A DNA stretch of 64,000 bases, taken from contig NC_052510.1 of assembly GCF_014356525.2 (NCBI RefSeq), forward strand, positions 15,424,778 to 15,488,777. The letters are read 5' to 3'. The notes beneath the pieces are model-generated. The model did not search any database. It saw only the letters and a list, made by a program, of their open reading frames with translations, and was not told where the DNA came from. Each line of letters begins with the position of its first letter. The stretch's first letter is position 1. This stretch comes from Nilaparvata lugens (taxonomy: Eukaryota; Arthropoda; Insecta; Hemiptera; Delphacidae). Positions 11,550 through 24,017 of this stretch are shown here, piece after piece. Both the position numbers and the translations under genes were made by a program.

Positions 11550-13380
11550 CATTAGCATTTGAATAATTACAATATCTCAGTAATTTCCATCTGTAGATTA
11601 TCAAAATTATTGTTAAGCCTTCAACAACCATTTTCCATTAAAATTCAGAGAATTTTATTGAGTGTCTTTGAGAATTTGCTTCATTCCGAAATACATTTTT
11701 TGTATTCTATTTCTATACATTTTTTGCCATTACGAGTTCCTTTTCCAATCGATTTCCTAGCAATTTTAACCGTTATAAAATCAACATTCATACCCAGAGC
11801 CAGATCTATCCTCAATCCTCATGCACTTTATGATCTGAAAATGTGAATTAGGTGTACTTTTCCATTCCGATATTACTATTCTGTTTGGACATCTTCAATA
11901 GGAATGGAATATGAATTCGTCTGAAATGTATAAGTAATTTGAAAGTTTTCCGTGGCGAGCAGATGAAATACGATGACAGCTTGTAAACAATGTCTGGGTG
12001 ATTTCATTGTTTTGTTTACAATTTACCATAGACAGAATAATGATCACCAATAGAGGTCAAACTCCTAACTTCGAACAAGTAGAAATAATTTCCTATTAGC
12101 CTATCTTGCAAGTCTTAGAATTTACCAAGAGATTTACCAATCAAGATTCATGAGTACAAAAACTACATTGTCATCTATTGAAATACTATTCAAGACAGAA
12201 ATGAAAATACCACTTCAAATTTCAATCCCAGAACAGTACTTTCAAAACTATTTGAACAAGTAGGAATGATATTTTTGTTCCAATTTGAATGAAATGAGTT
12301 TTAGAATTCAATTGAAATGTTGCACCAGCTAATTAATAAATTTTTTAACAAGTCACCTTGGATTAACATTTTATAATACATAAATTTAATTCAAGTTCGT
12401 GAAATCTCAATTCCATCTCATTTAGATTTAGATTACTAGTCTATTATTTAGCATTTCATATCATAATATAATAATTCAACAAATTGGACAAACCAGTCAG
12501 GTTGTACTTCAACCTCTATTTTCCCAAACACAGAAAAGCGGATTTAAAAACGCGCGCTCTACAATACTCGCTGCGAGGGGGGAACCGGACCACCCCCCCC
12601 CCGTTCACGATCCAACCACAGCATCCAGATCGTAAACATGCCACCTGTATGTGCAAGGGGTTCTGCAGGGGACGGGGGGGCGGAGCAGCTAGCTCAAAAG
12701 CTCCTCCCATTCGTGATGATGATTTGGTGAATTCTAGCGTCTGCGTCTCTTGACTCTATTTTCTATCCTAGAACACTGTTTCTACTGCTCAAGCTCATAG
12801 TCTTCACTAGTACTACATCACGAAACACTGGGAAAACTAGCACAATATTACAGAACAATGGAACATTGCATTGGCATGTGATCTGGGATAGGAGAATGTC
12901 AAGCTGAAAAACTTTTGTTGTCGCAAAGCATATAAATATTATTTATTAATTCAGAGTTACACAATTTAAAAAAACATTGGAATGATAGCATAGAATAAAC
13001 AGGCACAGCTTAAAACTGTTCATTCCCCCAAATGTTGATTCATACACCAGGCGAGAAATTAGGTTATGGTTTTTTATACCTTATGTAATTAGTAGTGTCC
13101 AATTCAAATCTCAGTTTTTCAAGCAAACTAGAAGACCATACCACAGAATATAAATACAGCAATATATTTGTATTCTGTGATCATACTTACGAGATTTGAT
13201 GTAAAAAACACCAATAATAGTTTTGAAAGTATTTGAAAACTTTTTCAGCTATTTTTACCAATCCATCAGTAAGTAATCTACGCCTTATACTCATACAAAT
13301 TAGGGGCTGCCTCACATTCTAATATGAATGAAATATTGCAGTCCAGTACATTGAAGCTTCAAGTTCAAATAGTATCAGCA
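11550..13380. other. gene-free sequence with one GC-rich patch
   Basis: No gene is supported. About 12535-12735 is markedly GC-rich, with a ten-base C-run (12593-12602), a G-run near 12672 and CGCGCGC near 12551. Its 89-codon open frame shows no known domain. The rest is AT-rich and featureless. Confidence 0.5.
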
Positions 13381-13642
13381 TACCATTGGTAATACAAAGA
13401 GAAATCCTATGTGAATGGGAAATAAAGCAGGTATCCAATGGATTACTTGGAGGCTACCAATGGATAATGGAACAAATAATAACAAATTACTTTAGGAATC
13501 AGATTAGAAATGCCATAGTTGATACAAAGAGTAAAAACGTTATATCCTACGTGAATGGGAGATAATATAGTACGTATCACTTGGAGGCTACCAATCAATA
13601 ATGGAAAAAATAACAAATTACTTAAGGAACCAGATTATCAAC
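13381..13642. repeat. imperfect tandem duplication, ~130-bp period
   Basis: TACAAAGAG occurs at 13393 and again at 13523. The two copies then share GTGAATGGGA, CACTTGGAGGCTACCAAT-like and ACAAATTACTT blocks with small indels. Confidence 0.8.
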
Positions 13643-14781
13643 TGAGCATTAATATAATTAATAGATTGGACATGTTTAGTCCATATTTTCAAATTGAAAA
13701 TATCTTTGTCTATGTTCTAGAACCTTTGTATCAACACTACTATATCAAAAATTGGATCAACTAATTCCAGCCACTATCCACATCATACAACAAAGAAGGC
13801 TTTTTAATGAAAAATCACAAAAGGACTGAACCCACCACAACGACACAAAGTTGTCCACAGACTTCCGCCTTCAATTTCATCAAAGTGCCAAAATCATAAT
13901 TCAAATTCAAATTCTGAGGCCGAGTTGAGTTATTTAGCAAATTGCACACATCACATTTGATTAGTGCGACGCGACTTCCCATCTGCATAAATCTGACATC
14001 AGGTTGTATCTTGACATGTGAAAATGGTGACTGGAGAATCGTGCAACAGCATCTTGTGAGATGCTATCAGCAAGGAAATGGCGGAGACGAGAGCGACTTC
14101 CACAATTCCTACAAGAATTCGCCATTTCAATCTGTGCAAGCTCGTACATTATCGCGACTAAACGATCGTTGTTGAAGATGCTATCGAGAATTAGCATAGA
14201 AATTGCCGTCGTATATTACGGCGGCAAAACGGCATCCAACCCGTCCCGTCCCGTCACACAGTCAACAAGAATGTCGATCACTTTTTCCGACCAGAAACTG
14301 TTCGACTATTCATCATCGATCTCCTCTTATCATTCCTAATAACACTTTTTTTTGCCCACTGCCTGTATTCAATTGGATTAATCAATTGAACTTTAGAGTT
14401 TTCAATTTACATGAACTACCAAAAACGTTCACTTCAATCTTGGGTTGAGTGGAAGAGGGGGCTCTTATTGTCTCAACTTCGCCCACAACACTTGTAACAA
14501 TTTGATAAATTAAGGTAAAAGATCTTAGTAAAGATCTATCAATCTATCTTCAATCCAATGATAAATGAAGTTTTTAATGAATGAAACAATAAAAAGTTGG
14601 CTATCCCCAATACAAAAATGCTATATTTTTTACAGGAAAGTTCCACATTACAATCAGAGATAAGAACTTTTGCAAGTGTTCAAATACGCTCTCACTTTCA
14701 AATGAGGTAGTATGGTTTTCAATCTGAGAATTGACAAGCTAATTTATTTTAGGAAAATAATTAATACGATCGAAAATATAA

Positions 14782-14836
14782 TATAATTATCAGCCAAATC
14801 TATAATTATCAGCCAAATCTATAATTATCAGCAAAA
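14782..14836. repeat. 19-bp direct repeat, three units
   Basis: TATAATTATCAGCCAAATC occurs at 14782 and 14801, followed by a third partial unit from 14820. Confidence 0.9.
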
Positions 14837-15128
14837 CAGAAGTTGACAGACCATGCAAGCGGTGGCAATAATGGGAAATTTTGCATTATTGTAGGTTTAT
14901 TTGAATAATTAGCTAGATGTGAGTCGGAACAGACTATAGCCTAATCCTTGTTTGTAAGAAGAAAAAGGAGAATTTATAAAATGATAGAAATTCCATTGTT
15001 ACCAATTTGCTTCATTTCAAAATTTAATATGATTCCAATCATTATAAATCTTCAATTTGAAACTATCAAACAGCACACATTCTGTTTGTATAGATTGTCA
15101 ACGACTTCACTATTAACTCTGCTCTAAT

Positions 15129-15162
15129 GGGCTGAATAGGTATGCTACCTAGATAGCAGCCC
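15129..15162. other. compact two-stem hairpin
   Basis: GGGCTG (15129) pairs with CAGCCC (15157). Inside it TAGGTA (15137) pairs with TACCTA (15146) around a TGC loop. Twelve base pairs in 34 nt is noticeable but may be chance. No promoter or terminator is visible beside it. Confidence 0.35.
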
Positions 15163-15841
15163 TAACTTCTCAGAAATAAGCAAGCACCGTTACTTCATTA
15201 GTTTGAGTGGAGAAATAATGGGCACATGTGGATGAATTCTAGTTCAATTCTATACCAGTGTTAACGATTGACTGACTTTGAATACACGACTATGGATGGA
15301 CACCATTGGAGACAAACTCGTTTCCCTAACAATAACTACATCCCTGGACTTCCTCGAAACTCAGGTTCCTCTTGAATACCTGGAAGTCAACTATTCTCAC
15401 TAAGCTTACTCATTCATGAAACACACGTTCCCGTTTTCACTACGAAAACAAGATAAGATTTTAAAAAGCTCTCAAGTCAACCTGCTTATGAACAAGATTT
15501 AAATTGTCCCACTAATAACGCTCCTAGAAATACAGAAGTAGGGTACCAGAAAATTCTAGAGAGTGAAGAGTGAAATCAGACCTAGATTTCAATTTTATAC
15601 CAAAAGTCTGTCCTGAGTTTTGATTTCCAAAAATCTCATGAAATGATTGATAATTGATAACTAAATTGTAAGGTGACAAATTTATTACGATTACTATACC
15701 TGATTGAAGTGCTTGATATTTCGTAATTGACTGCAAAGAGATATTACCTGAAACGAGAGAAAAGCAATGATAAGAATGACATACATTACATGTAATAGAT
15801 ACTTGTGAGATGAAATTCCTTCACTTGTATTAGCTACTTTA

Positions 15842-16068
15842 TTAAAATTAATAAAAACAATATTAAACATGTAGTACCCTTTTTTTAATATTTTAAAACT
15901 TTAAAACATTTCAACGACTAGTTTGGCCTACTTTGACCATTTTAAAGTTCATTTTCAAGTTGAAACTATAAAACTATAAACTTAAACTATAGTCATTGAA
16001 ATGTTTTAAAGTTTTAAATTGTTTTAAATAAAAAGGGTTCTGCATGTTTAATATTGTTATTAATTTTG
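15842..16068. mobile_element. foldback (MITE-like) element, ~227 bp
   Basis: Arms at about 15842-15919 and 15991-16068 are inverted copies sharing TTAATAAAAACAATATTAAA-like, CCCTTTTT and TTTAAAACATTTCAA segments with a few mismatches and short indels. The centre has AAACTATAAAACTATAAAC. No coding capacity. Confidence 0.75.
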
Positions 16069-17302
16069 ATGAGATAAATATTTTTGTGGAATCTACTCAT
16101 TTCAAATAAGAACAATACATCCAATTATATATGATTTATTAAATGACAATAGTATTTGATGTATTCATTTCACATAACACAAATAAATTTCAAATATATA
16201 TTTTTCCTTATCGAGATACCATATCACCTTATATTGCAGACATAGCTGGATGGACATAATCAGAGATCAACTATGACTTACTAGTATTCTCTTCTATATG
16301 ACAGTATTAATGAAAGAAACACCTGAGCTTGAGAAGATGACTCATAAATATCCGAGAATCCTTCTCATTGGAGAGGAATGCTAGCTGAACAGTGAATACC
16401 AAGAATTTTGTATCATAAAGATGAAGACCTCAGATCCACCACCTTCTCACAACTAAGGTGGGCATACAACAATAGAAACACAAAGCAGGAATAATTAAAT
16501 GATTGGAGAAGACAACAAAAAACAAACCAACGTGGGAAATGATAATCGTTTGCAGAAGATAATCACTCTCTCAGGTGCTTGGTGGTGGTAAAGAATGAAG
16601 AGAGAGAGATAGAATGAGAGTGAGGGAAGAGAGAAACGTGGATGAAACTAGACAGCCTTCAATCAACACGTCAAGCCGGCTTCTTCTCTGGATTCGATAT
16701 CCAAAACGCCCCTATAGAGAGAGCACTGGCCAATTATTAGGATACAGGTGGAAGGATAATGATCATCACCACTCAAATTACCAAACAAATTAAACTGGTG
16801 CTCTCTCGCTTGCACACTATCATATTCACAATCTGGTCCACTTTTCGAGGCAATAGAGCGAGCTGCCGTGGCAACTTGATACTGTGTTTACTCTATCGAT
16901 TATCAATGATTATCAACAGATCGTTCTCGACAACGATGTCTATGTTCAACTTTCTTCTGCTACAACAGGTAGCTTCAATCACTTGCCTGTTGAAATTCAG
17001 GCAAGTTCTTCAACATGGGAAAACATGACATTCATGAGCGTTTCTTTAACTAACACTCTAAATGCATTTCTCCCTGGTACTCTCTAAACAATGTCTCAGT
17101 TGAGGTGATTTTTCTTTATCTTTGTCAGGAATCATTCCCTATTTTAGATGAGATCGACATTTTTTGCCTTCAGTTATCATTAGATGATGATTATCCACTG
17201 GAAACCCGGTACATAATAGATTGAATTATACAGCATAGTTCTCCAATACATACAATTCTTTTATATAAATTCCAAATAATGAGGTGAAATAGTATATTTC
17301 GC
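16069..17302. other. gene-free sequence
   Basis: No gene, RNA or clear repeat is seen. A mixed-composition patch at 16540-17080 has short overlapping open frames without recognisable domains. Confidence 0.5.
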
Positions 17303-18230
17303 ACCTAGGGCCGAAAATGGGACTTTTCTGGCTCGAAATCGGTTTTCAAGTCCGAGGCCGTAGGCCGAGGACTAGAAAAGATTGAGAGCCGGAAAAACAT
17401 TTTTGCCCATGGTGAGAACGTTATTTTTCGCCACACAGGAAAATAAACAATATATATATGAGAATAATTGTCTATTATAAGCACTTCCGAAAGCAAAAGT
17501 GGAAGGTCATAGCTCTAGCAAATCTGAGGTAATCTGAATATCAAGAAATTGTCCAAGTATTTTTATTTTTTATTCTGATTTGTCTAAATAACCTAAAAGA
17601 TTATGTTCAATTATGTAAGAGGTTGAGTTTATACTTTTTATTCTTCCAAATGACAATAAGATATTATTATAAATGTTTTGATTATTGAATGATAAACACA
17701 AAGAATGAAAAGTTTTTGATCAGCTGTTTTAGCACACTTGAAATTTGGCCAATCTGAATGTCAACGGAAGTTTAGGTTAGAAGTTCTATCCTACTCTGAA
17801 AATAGAATTATTTGAATAGTTTATAATATATATCTTATCTGTATTTTATTCATCCAAATAAAATGATAGTATATTATTACAGAATACTTTATTGAATTCT
17901 AAAAGCATAAAATGATTCCGTTTATCCACCATGTTCCATGATAAACGCTGTACTAGGAGGTTTGAGGTTAGATTCTATTATACTCTGAAAATTGAATTTG
18001 AATAGTTTATAATATCTCATTATTTGTATTTCACTCATCCAAATAAAATGATAGTATCTTATTGCAAAAACTTTATTTAATTCTAGAAGCATAAACTGAT
18101 TCCGTTTCATAAACTATTTTGTAAACACGTTCACATCAAATCAGAATCAGCTGACTTCAAGGTTATTTTACAGCCCTAGGGCCGTAAAAATTTTACCGGC
18201 CTGGTCAGAAAACAATCACTTTCGGCCTCC
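17303..18230. mobile_element. non-autonomous DNA element with imperfect inverted ends, ~0.93 kb
   Basis: The left end reads GGGCCGAAAATGGGACTTTT from 17308. The right end, read on the minus strand from about 18228, gives AGGCCGAAAGTGATTGTTTT, and both continue with a CTGNC-type block, so the two ends are related inverted repeats. A CCTAGGGCCG motif occurs at both the left end and near 18174. The interior encodes nothing and holds tandem repeats of about 190 bp. A target-site duplication could not be identified, so the family is left open. Confidence 0.45.
17757..18125. repeat. imperfect ~191-bp tandem repeat inside the 17.3-kb element
   Basis: GGTTAGA occurs at 17775 and 17966. Both are followed by a TACTCTGAAAAT block, a TTTGAATAGTTTATAATAT block, CATCCAAATAAAATGATAGT and AAGCATAAA(A/C)TGATTCCG. 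A weaker third unit seems to lie at 17600-17720. Confidence 0.75.
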
Positions 18231-18272
18231 ATATGACACACGTAAACCAGCTCATTACATCCAAGTGGGGCC

Positions 18273-18441
18273 AAAAAGTAATTTTACAAATATTGTCAAA
18301 TCCACAAAAATTAAGTTTATTTAAAATCCATTCTCGAGTTTCAACGCCATACTTTGTTTCCACTGAGGATGATGCCTCGAGTATGGTTTCTAAATAAACT
18401 TAATTTTTGTGGATTTGACAATATTTGTATAATTACTTTTT
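18273..18441. mobile_element. short foldback element, 169 bp with 51-bp arms
   Basis: The left arm 18273-18323 and right arm 18391-18441 are inverted copies with one visible mismatch, each containing CAAATATTGTCAAATCCAC and AAAATTAAGTTTATTTA. The 67-bp centre carries two CTCGAG sites and further weak self-complementarity. No coding capacity. It sits 40 bp beyond the end of the element at 17.3-18.2 kb. Confidence 0.85.
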
Positions 18442-18739
18442 CACCTCATCATGGAAAAGCTCTACAACATTTCTGAAAACAGTGTAAATTCTAAATAATG
18501 TGAAATACTAACTTCTTTCCATGAAAACCACATTGTCTATCAATCCAACATTATTGTTCAAATCACATCTACGCATAACGATAACAATTTCTCAACTCTG
18601 TTTCTATTCCTCCAAGAATACAAAGCAGGATTTTCAGGATTTTCTATCTCAACATATATTATTTGATATTTCTCGACATTTGAATGCAAACCAGGGCTTC
18701 AACAACACACACACCCCATTCATTCTATATTGAAGAGAG

Positions 18740-19790
18740 TACGTGTCTTTTGTTAATATCCTTCCTTTTCACAACATCCTTGTATCACAAGATATTCTTC
18801 TTTTGTCATTTTTCTTCGTTCTATATTTCTCTTTCCTTTTGCTGTCATCTTTTTCTCATCTTCTCAAATCTTCTCCTTCGACAAACATGCACCATTTAAC
18901 TCCCAACATATATCCATGAACAATAGTTATTTCACTTTCTTCTCTTATTATTTTTGCTCTTTCCTTCATATTTTCCTTCTCTTATTCGTCAAATCCTATT
19001 CACCTTCTTATTTCCATGTCTTTCTTCTCTTACAGCTTCCAAATTTTCTTTCGTCTACTTTCGATCTACATCTTCTTCCATGTTCCACCTCATATTCATA
19101 AGACCATCTTATCCTTCTTCTACTTTCATTCTTTGCTTTTCATCCCTCATTTTTCCAGCTTTCACAATTTTCTAATTTCACTTTCTGTCCTGCTTCCAAT
19201 CAATCTCTTTATCTTCCAATGTTTTCATTGCTCCTCCTCACGTCTTCATGTGTTCTTATAGCCTACTCTTCTCGTATTTCATTATCATTATCCTTCATTA
19301 TCTTTCCGTTCTCCTTCTCTTGATCAACTCGTTATTTTCTCATTCTCCTGTTTCTATTTTTCCACCTTTATCTTTTGCTTTCCTCTTATTTCTTCTTCTT
19401 CTTCTTCTTCTTCTTCTTCTTCTTCTTCTTCTTCTTCTCCTCCTACTGCTTCTCCTTTCCGACTTCTTCCATACCTCCTCCTTCTTTCCTTCTTCTAATT
19501 TCTTCTACTCCTGCTTTTTTTCTACTCTTTCGTACATTCTTTTTCAGCTTGCCTTCTTCATATCTCTTATCTTCCTCTTGCCTCTCCTTTTCGACCGCCT
19601 CTCACTCCTTTTCTTATTTCAGTTCTTCCCACTCCTTGCTTTCCATATTCCCGTTCTTCTCACTCTCCTTGCTTTCTCATCTTCATATTTCTGATCTTCT
19701 CCCACTCCTTGCTTCTTCATATTTCTGTTCTTCTCCCTCCCCTTGTTCCCTCATATTTCCGTTCTTCTCCTTCCCTTTCCCTTGACACAC
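18740..19790 (+). repeat. pyrimidine-rich low-complexity tract (~1 kb)
   Basis: Hand counts give 46 of 60 pyrimidines at 19141-19200 and 52 of 60 at 19441-19500. Five overlapping open frames (61-148 codons) rich in Ser, Leu and Phe arise from this bias. Confidence 0.85.
19389..19438 (+). repeat. (TTC)n microsatellite, about 16 units
   Basis: An uninterrupted TTC/TCT run within the larger pyrimidine tract. Confidence 0.95.
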
Positions 19791-21612
19791 AGCTCTGCAG
19801 CCGCCGCCTTCTATTTGTGTAGCGAGGCTGCTTCTGCTGCTGTTGCATTGTTTATGCCTCCGGGGCGAGATCTGCCCATTAAACATTCACACGCACGTCT
19901 TACCAACGACTCCGGATCGCTACTCTTCCAAAAACACCTCCCCAAACCCCCTACACCCCCCGCCACCCACACATACCCTGCAAACCCCCACCATCCCCTG
20001 CTGCAACAAGCATGACTTCAATGCATGATTGAACTGATCACAACTGCGCATCAGCGGCACGTGTTTTGACTACTAATTGCGCACTTAAATTGTGAACATT
20101 CTTTTCGTTTTCATCATATTTCTGCACAACGATTCCCCGGAATGTGCTTTGTACTTTTAGTTTCCAGATTATTCCACTGATTTTCCTCTCTTTCTTCATA
20201 GAGATTTGCTTTTTCTTCAGAAACAGTTCATATGACTTGAGTCACACAACCAATCACTCAATGTACCGTTCATAATAACCTTCACGAAAAGTTGATGAGT
20301 ATAACTTCGAAGACTTGACTTGCCCGATTCCACAAAAATGAAAACCAGGTTTGAGCGGCAGTTGGGTCTATTCATATGATTCCAAATTGGTCCTGTAATA
20401 TGTTTTTTTTTTTTAGTTTAGAATTAATTGTCGCTCAAACCAAGTTTCCGCTTAGGTGAAATCAGGTTTTACTGATAACTGATGACATCTATTGCTCAAC
20501 TCCAAATCTTGTGATGATACACCAAAACAAATGAAGAGAACAAAATCTTCCAAATCACCGATGATAGCTTATTAGGTTCGCCAATAAATACAGTAGAACA
20601 GCTCAAGCTCAACAAATACTTATGAACTTTGTGTGTTATTATTGTAATTTTTAATCAATTCTTATAAATTACAGAATTACAGAGTTAGAATAACTATTTT
20701 ATCAAGTGAACAATGGGATACCTAAATGAAAAGTTGAAGAGTCCAATTTATTCGAAACTGAATCAGAGAGATTTCGTGGAAAACCTACCTGTCAAACAAT
20801 GTCCTACAAAAACCGTCAACTCAGCCTGTTCCTGTACAGTTTTTTGTCAAATGTTTTCAATCTACTCATATTTTTATGAACTTCTATACAATCAGGAAAG
20901 GCAAAAAGAACTTTTAAAAATTCTGACAACCAAAAAATGTGGCATTTGGTCGATCAAAGGGACTCGCGTAGTTGACCGTTCAGATTTCTCCATTCACCAT
21001 AACTGTCGTATCAGACAGAACTTCAAAGGCTGCAAATTATTCTGTCCACCAACGTTCGGTACTTTGAATGTTCCAACATGTCGGACATGTTTCGCCTCTC
21101 TTGTCTAACTATTTTCCAGAATATGAGCTCCAAAAATGAACCTGCACAACGCTTTCTGGATTTGGCCTTGCAATAATGAAATAATATAAAATGTCTATAA
21201 CATTATAAATTACAATAGGAGAGATATTTCAACTGTAATTCACAATTACTAGAAAAACATTTAAAATTCAAATTTCAAACGATTTTGAAGTTCCAAATCT
21301 CCAATCCACATCCAGTTCGATTTCTGAGTAGAATAGTTCTCATGCATTTTGTTATTGATTTGTTGGTTTAATGATTAATTTGTTAGTTTAAAGGCTCTAT
21401 CAATGAAAATTGTCATTAATATCAGTTGGAGCTTTGAATTTATTGCAATGATAAAAGTTTGTACAAAAGAAGAATTCAACCAACTTCACGAAGGATTGAT
21501 GGACACTAAGACGTACTTCATTATTTTTCAATTAAATCACTTATGAATATCATTGGATTGAAGAACAAAATAAAATTGATATTGGAATTACAAAAATGTT
21601 ATTAATGACTTA

Positions 21613-22717
21613 GGGCCGATTGCACAGTATAGATTTCTAAACTCGATTAAGTTAATCGAGTTTAAGTTAATCAGAAAGTTTAAACTTGAATCGGTTTTCT
21701 CAGTGCATTATTCTCATATTCTATTGCCATATCCATTACTGCTTTCTCTATCGCTGGATCAACTCTATTCGCTATTATTGGCTTTCTTCGACTAATTTCA
21801 TAATCCAGTTCAAGTTAAACTAGTTTAGCGTTAAGTTGGCAATAGAATGTCATCGTTTATAATATCAGGAAGGCTGATTGTTACAGGAAATTTGTTTTTG
21901 TTTACAAACCATCAGTAATTTGAGGTTATGTAGCTACTATTTTAGTATTTTCTTGTTCTTGTTCAAAATCCACAGAGCTGTAAGCTGTACGGTTATAAAA
22001 GTGAAAAGCGATCAAGAAATTCTTTAAAAACTTATGTTTAGTTGGCACCAGAAAATATATTTTAGAATGTAGTAAGATAAAAAAGTTATTTTGTTACGCT
22101 TGAATCTACTACGGTCTTCCTCGTTTATTAGAAATCTCTCGAAAGCATTATATCTCATTTATGTGTTATTAAAAACATGTTTTCTGATCGAAGACCACTA
22201 TTAAAAATTTTCTTAATTTCTATGAAGTGGTAGTGGTTTATTCAATCAAAATACTAAATTGGCAGTTGCTGTACTCAAGCAAAACCGTTACAAAAATTCT
22301 CTATCCTAGAAATTTAAATTATTTGTTTTTGCCCAATTTTTCTCAGTTTCAAAATTTATTCGCAGTCATCTTTATCAATCGCATTAAAAACTTCTATCAA
22401 TTCCTCCATTACAATTATTTTTACATTTAAATAATGATTCACTATAACCTAAATTAATAATAATTATTGTCTACAGAAGCATTAAAAACAACCGTCGAAA
22501 AATAATTTACTATAAGCTGTTTCCCCATCAAATATTTACAAATGTCAAGTTAATCCAAATTATTTGGTTTAAACCTCCTGCTTTGGAGGTTTAAACTTTC
22601 CCAGAGTTTAAAGTCAATACAGAGTTTAAACTGATACTGTGCAAACGGAATTTTAGTTTAAACCAAAGAAAATCCAGATTTGGTTTAAGCTTTGCACTTA
22701 CACTGTGCAAACGGCCC
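21613..22717. mobile_element. PIF/Harbinger-type non-autonomous DNA transposon, 1105 bp
   Basis: The element begins GGGCCGATTGCACAGT and ends ACTGTGCAAACGGCCC, which are inverted repeats with one mismatch over 16 bp. It is flanked by TTA on both sides (21610-21612 and 22718-22720). A 3-bp TTA target duplication with GGGCC-type ends is characteristic of PIF/Harbinger elements. The interior has subterminal hairpins (GTTTAAACCTCC / GGAGGTTTAAAC near 22570-22600; an AACTCGATTAAGTTAATCGAGT palindromic stretch near 21640-21662). It encodes no transposase, the longest open frame being 67 codons. It must rely on an enzyme encoded elsewhere. Confidence 0.75.
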
Positions 22718-22720
22718 TTA

Positions 22721-23540
22721 TATAATTTGGCGAATGTACAATATATAATAATTATATTAGAGAAGACTTATATATGTTCCTACATGTTGGCTCACAATGG
22801 AATTAGAAAAATATACTCAGAAAAATTGATAGCAAATCTTGATTTCTGAAAATCTATATGCTCAAAAAAGATCATTCCATTTATCACAGCTTCAGCAATG
22901 AAATAACCTTCAATTCAAGTATTCCAATAAATAAATCTTATATTATTTATCAACAAAATCCCAAGTTCATTCAAATGTCGGCAGTATTGCAATTTATAAT
23001 CTGTGAATAAAATTTTCCAGACCCATGACTCACATCATGATGCAACCAACCTTCTTGCATAAGTATTGAAATCTCAGTAATTCTCTCAAGCATTCAATGC
23101 CAGACAAATATTCCACTGTGTATTCATCTTGAACCGCTCAGACTGTTGATATTTTATTTTCAAGCTTTATTTCCTACAATATTCTCATTCTATTTTTATG
23201 CTGGATGCTTTCCCGATTCGCTATCCTGTCTCGAAGCAGCCGAGTTACTACGAAAAAGTATTCAGTCTCAATTCGTTACACCTGAGTGCATTATCAACGC
23301 TTCGCCAGATGGGTACGTATTCTCAAAGATTCCGCCGGTTAACACCAAAAACAGTCCAACAAGAATAAAACTGTTTCAAATTAACTTCTCGTGAGTATCT
23401 GTGATCATATTATGTGAGGGTGTTGGAAGGTCAGCGTTATTCAATTCCGAGATCACACTTGGTACGGAATAGTTATTACATTTTAAAATTAGCTTTCATA
23501 TAAATTACCTTCTGCAATAGTGTTGGTAAAAATGCTTTTT
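22721..23540. other. gene-free sequence
   Basis: No gene is supported. 23200-23340 is less AT-rich, and short open frames there lie next to GT-containing donor-like sequence (GTGAGTATCT at 23390). An exon cannot be excluded, but no domain is recognisable. Confidence 0.45.
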
Positions 23541-23660
23541 TGCTGAGGGTGATGCCCAAATGAACTCTAAGCTTGTACGAGGGTAATGAAGCGGATGATA
23601 ATCTGAGATGAATGGATCTACAGTTTTAGGTGGGTTTTGAACTTGATTTGATTCAAGATC
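23541..23660 (-). mobile_element. SINE remnant, copy C (3' half)
   Basis: On the minus strand it carries TACCCTCGTACAAGCTTAGA, then an ATTTGGGCATCACCCTCAGC stretch and a run of A. These match the 3' half of the SINE copies at 2.8, 35.6 and 47.4 kb. The polymerase III promoter half is decayed beyond recognition. Confidence 0.6.
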
Positions 23661-24017
23661 TCATAGATTTTGGTTTAAAAGAAATAACTTTCTGAATAGA
23701 TGATGAAAATCATTAATACATTTCAATTGTGGAGAAGAATAGAGTTTAGTGTTCATCTGTTATTTTTCTTTACAAATTTGAATTATAAGTGCTGTTTGTA
23801 AGTTATAATTATAAATGAATGGATCAATGACCGATTTTGTTAAAGTTTAAATGTAGACTAGAGTTGTCACAAGAATTTATTAAAAGAAGTAGAAAAGTAA
23901 CAACGCTATCAATCTCGATTTAAATGAGGCAGTGATCAATTTTTATGCTATTTTGATCATTCAATATGTTATCATTGCTCTTGTAATTTGTCTGTAATTC
24001 AAGCTTGACATTTGAAT

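Larger units (their letters stand above)
13643..15841. other. gene-free sequence; CpG-richer patch at 13960-14330
   Basis: No gene is supported. 13960-14330 is CpG-richer, with small inverted repeats (AGCATCTTGTGAGATGCT; GCCGT...ACGGC). Several overlapping short open frames cross it in different frames and none has a recognisable domain. It may be a regulatory or exonic remnant. The rest is AT-rich. Confidence 0.45.
18442..21612. other. gene-free sequence containing a ~1-kb pyrimidine tract
   Basis: No gene is supported. The pyrimidine tract and its TTC microsatellite are listed separately. 19795-19990 is GC-rich (CCTCCGGGGCGAGATCTGCC and C-rich runs) and may be regulatory. 20341-20361 and 20429-20448 form a weak inverted repeat (GGTTTGAGCG / CGCTCAAACC). 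Confidence 0.5.

Noticed and set aside
19248..19785. 148- and 136-codon open frames
   Set aside because: They cross a (TTC)n microsatellite and give poly-Leu or poly-Phe runs in different frames; not genes.
20713..21108. 131-codon ATG open frame with nine or more Cys residues
   Set aside because: It lies outside low-complexity DNA and is the longest such frame apart from the transposons, but I recognise no domain, and no promoter, splice sites or codon signal support it. It remains a possible orphan exon.
23146..23394. Possible exon ending at a GTGAGT donor-like site
   Set aside because: The frame has no recognisable domain and the acceptor side is ambiguous; a donor-like hexamer alone is not evidence.
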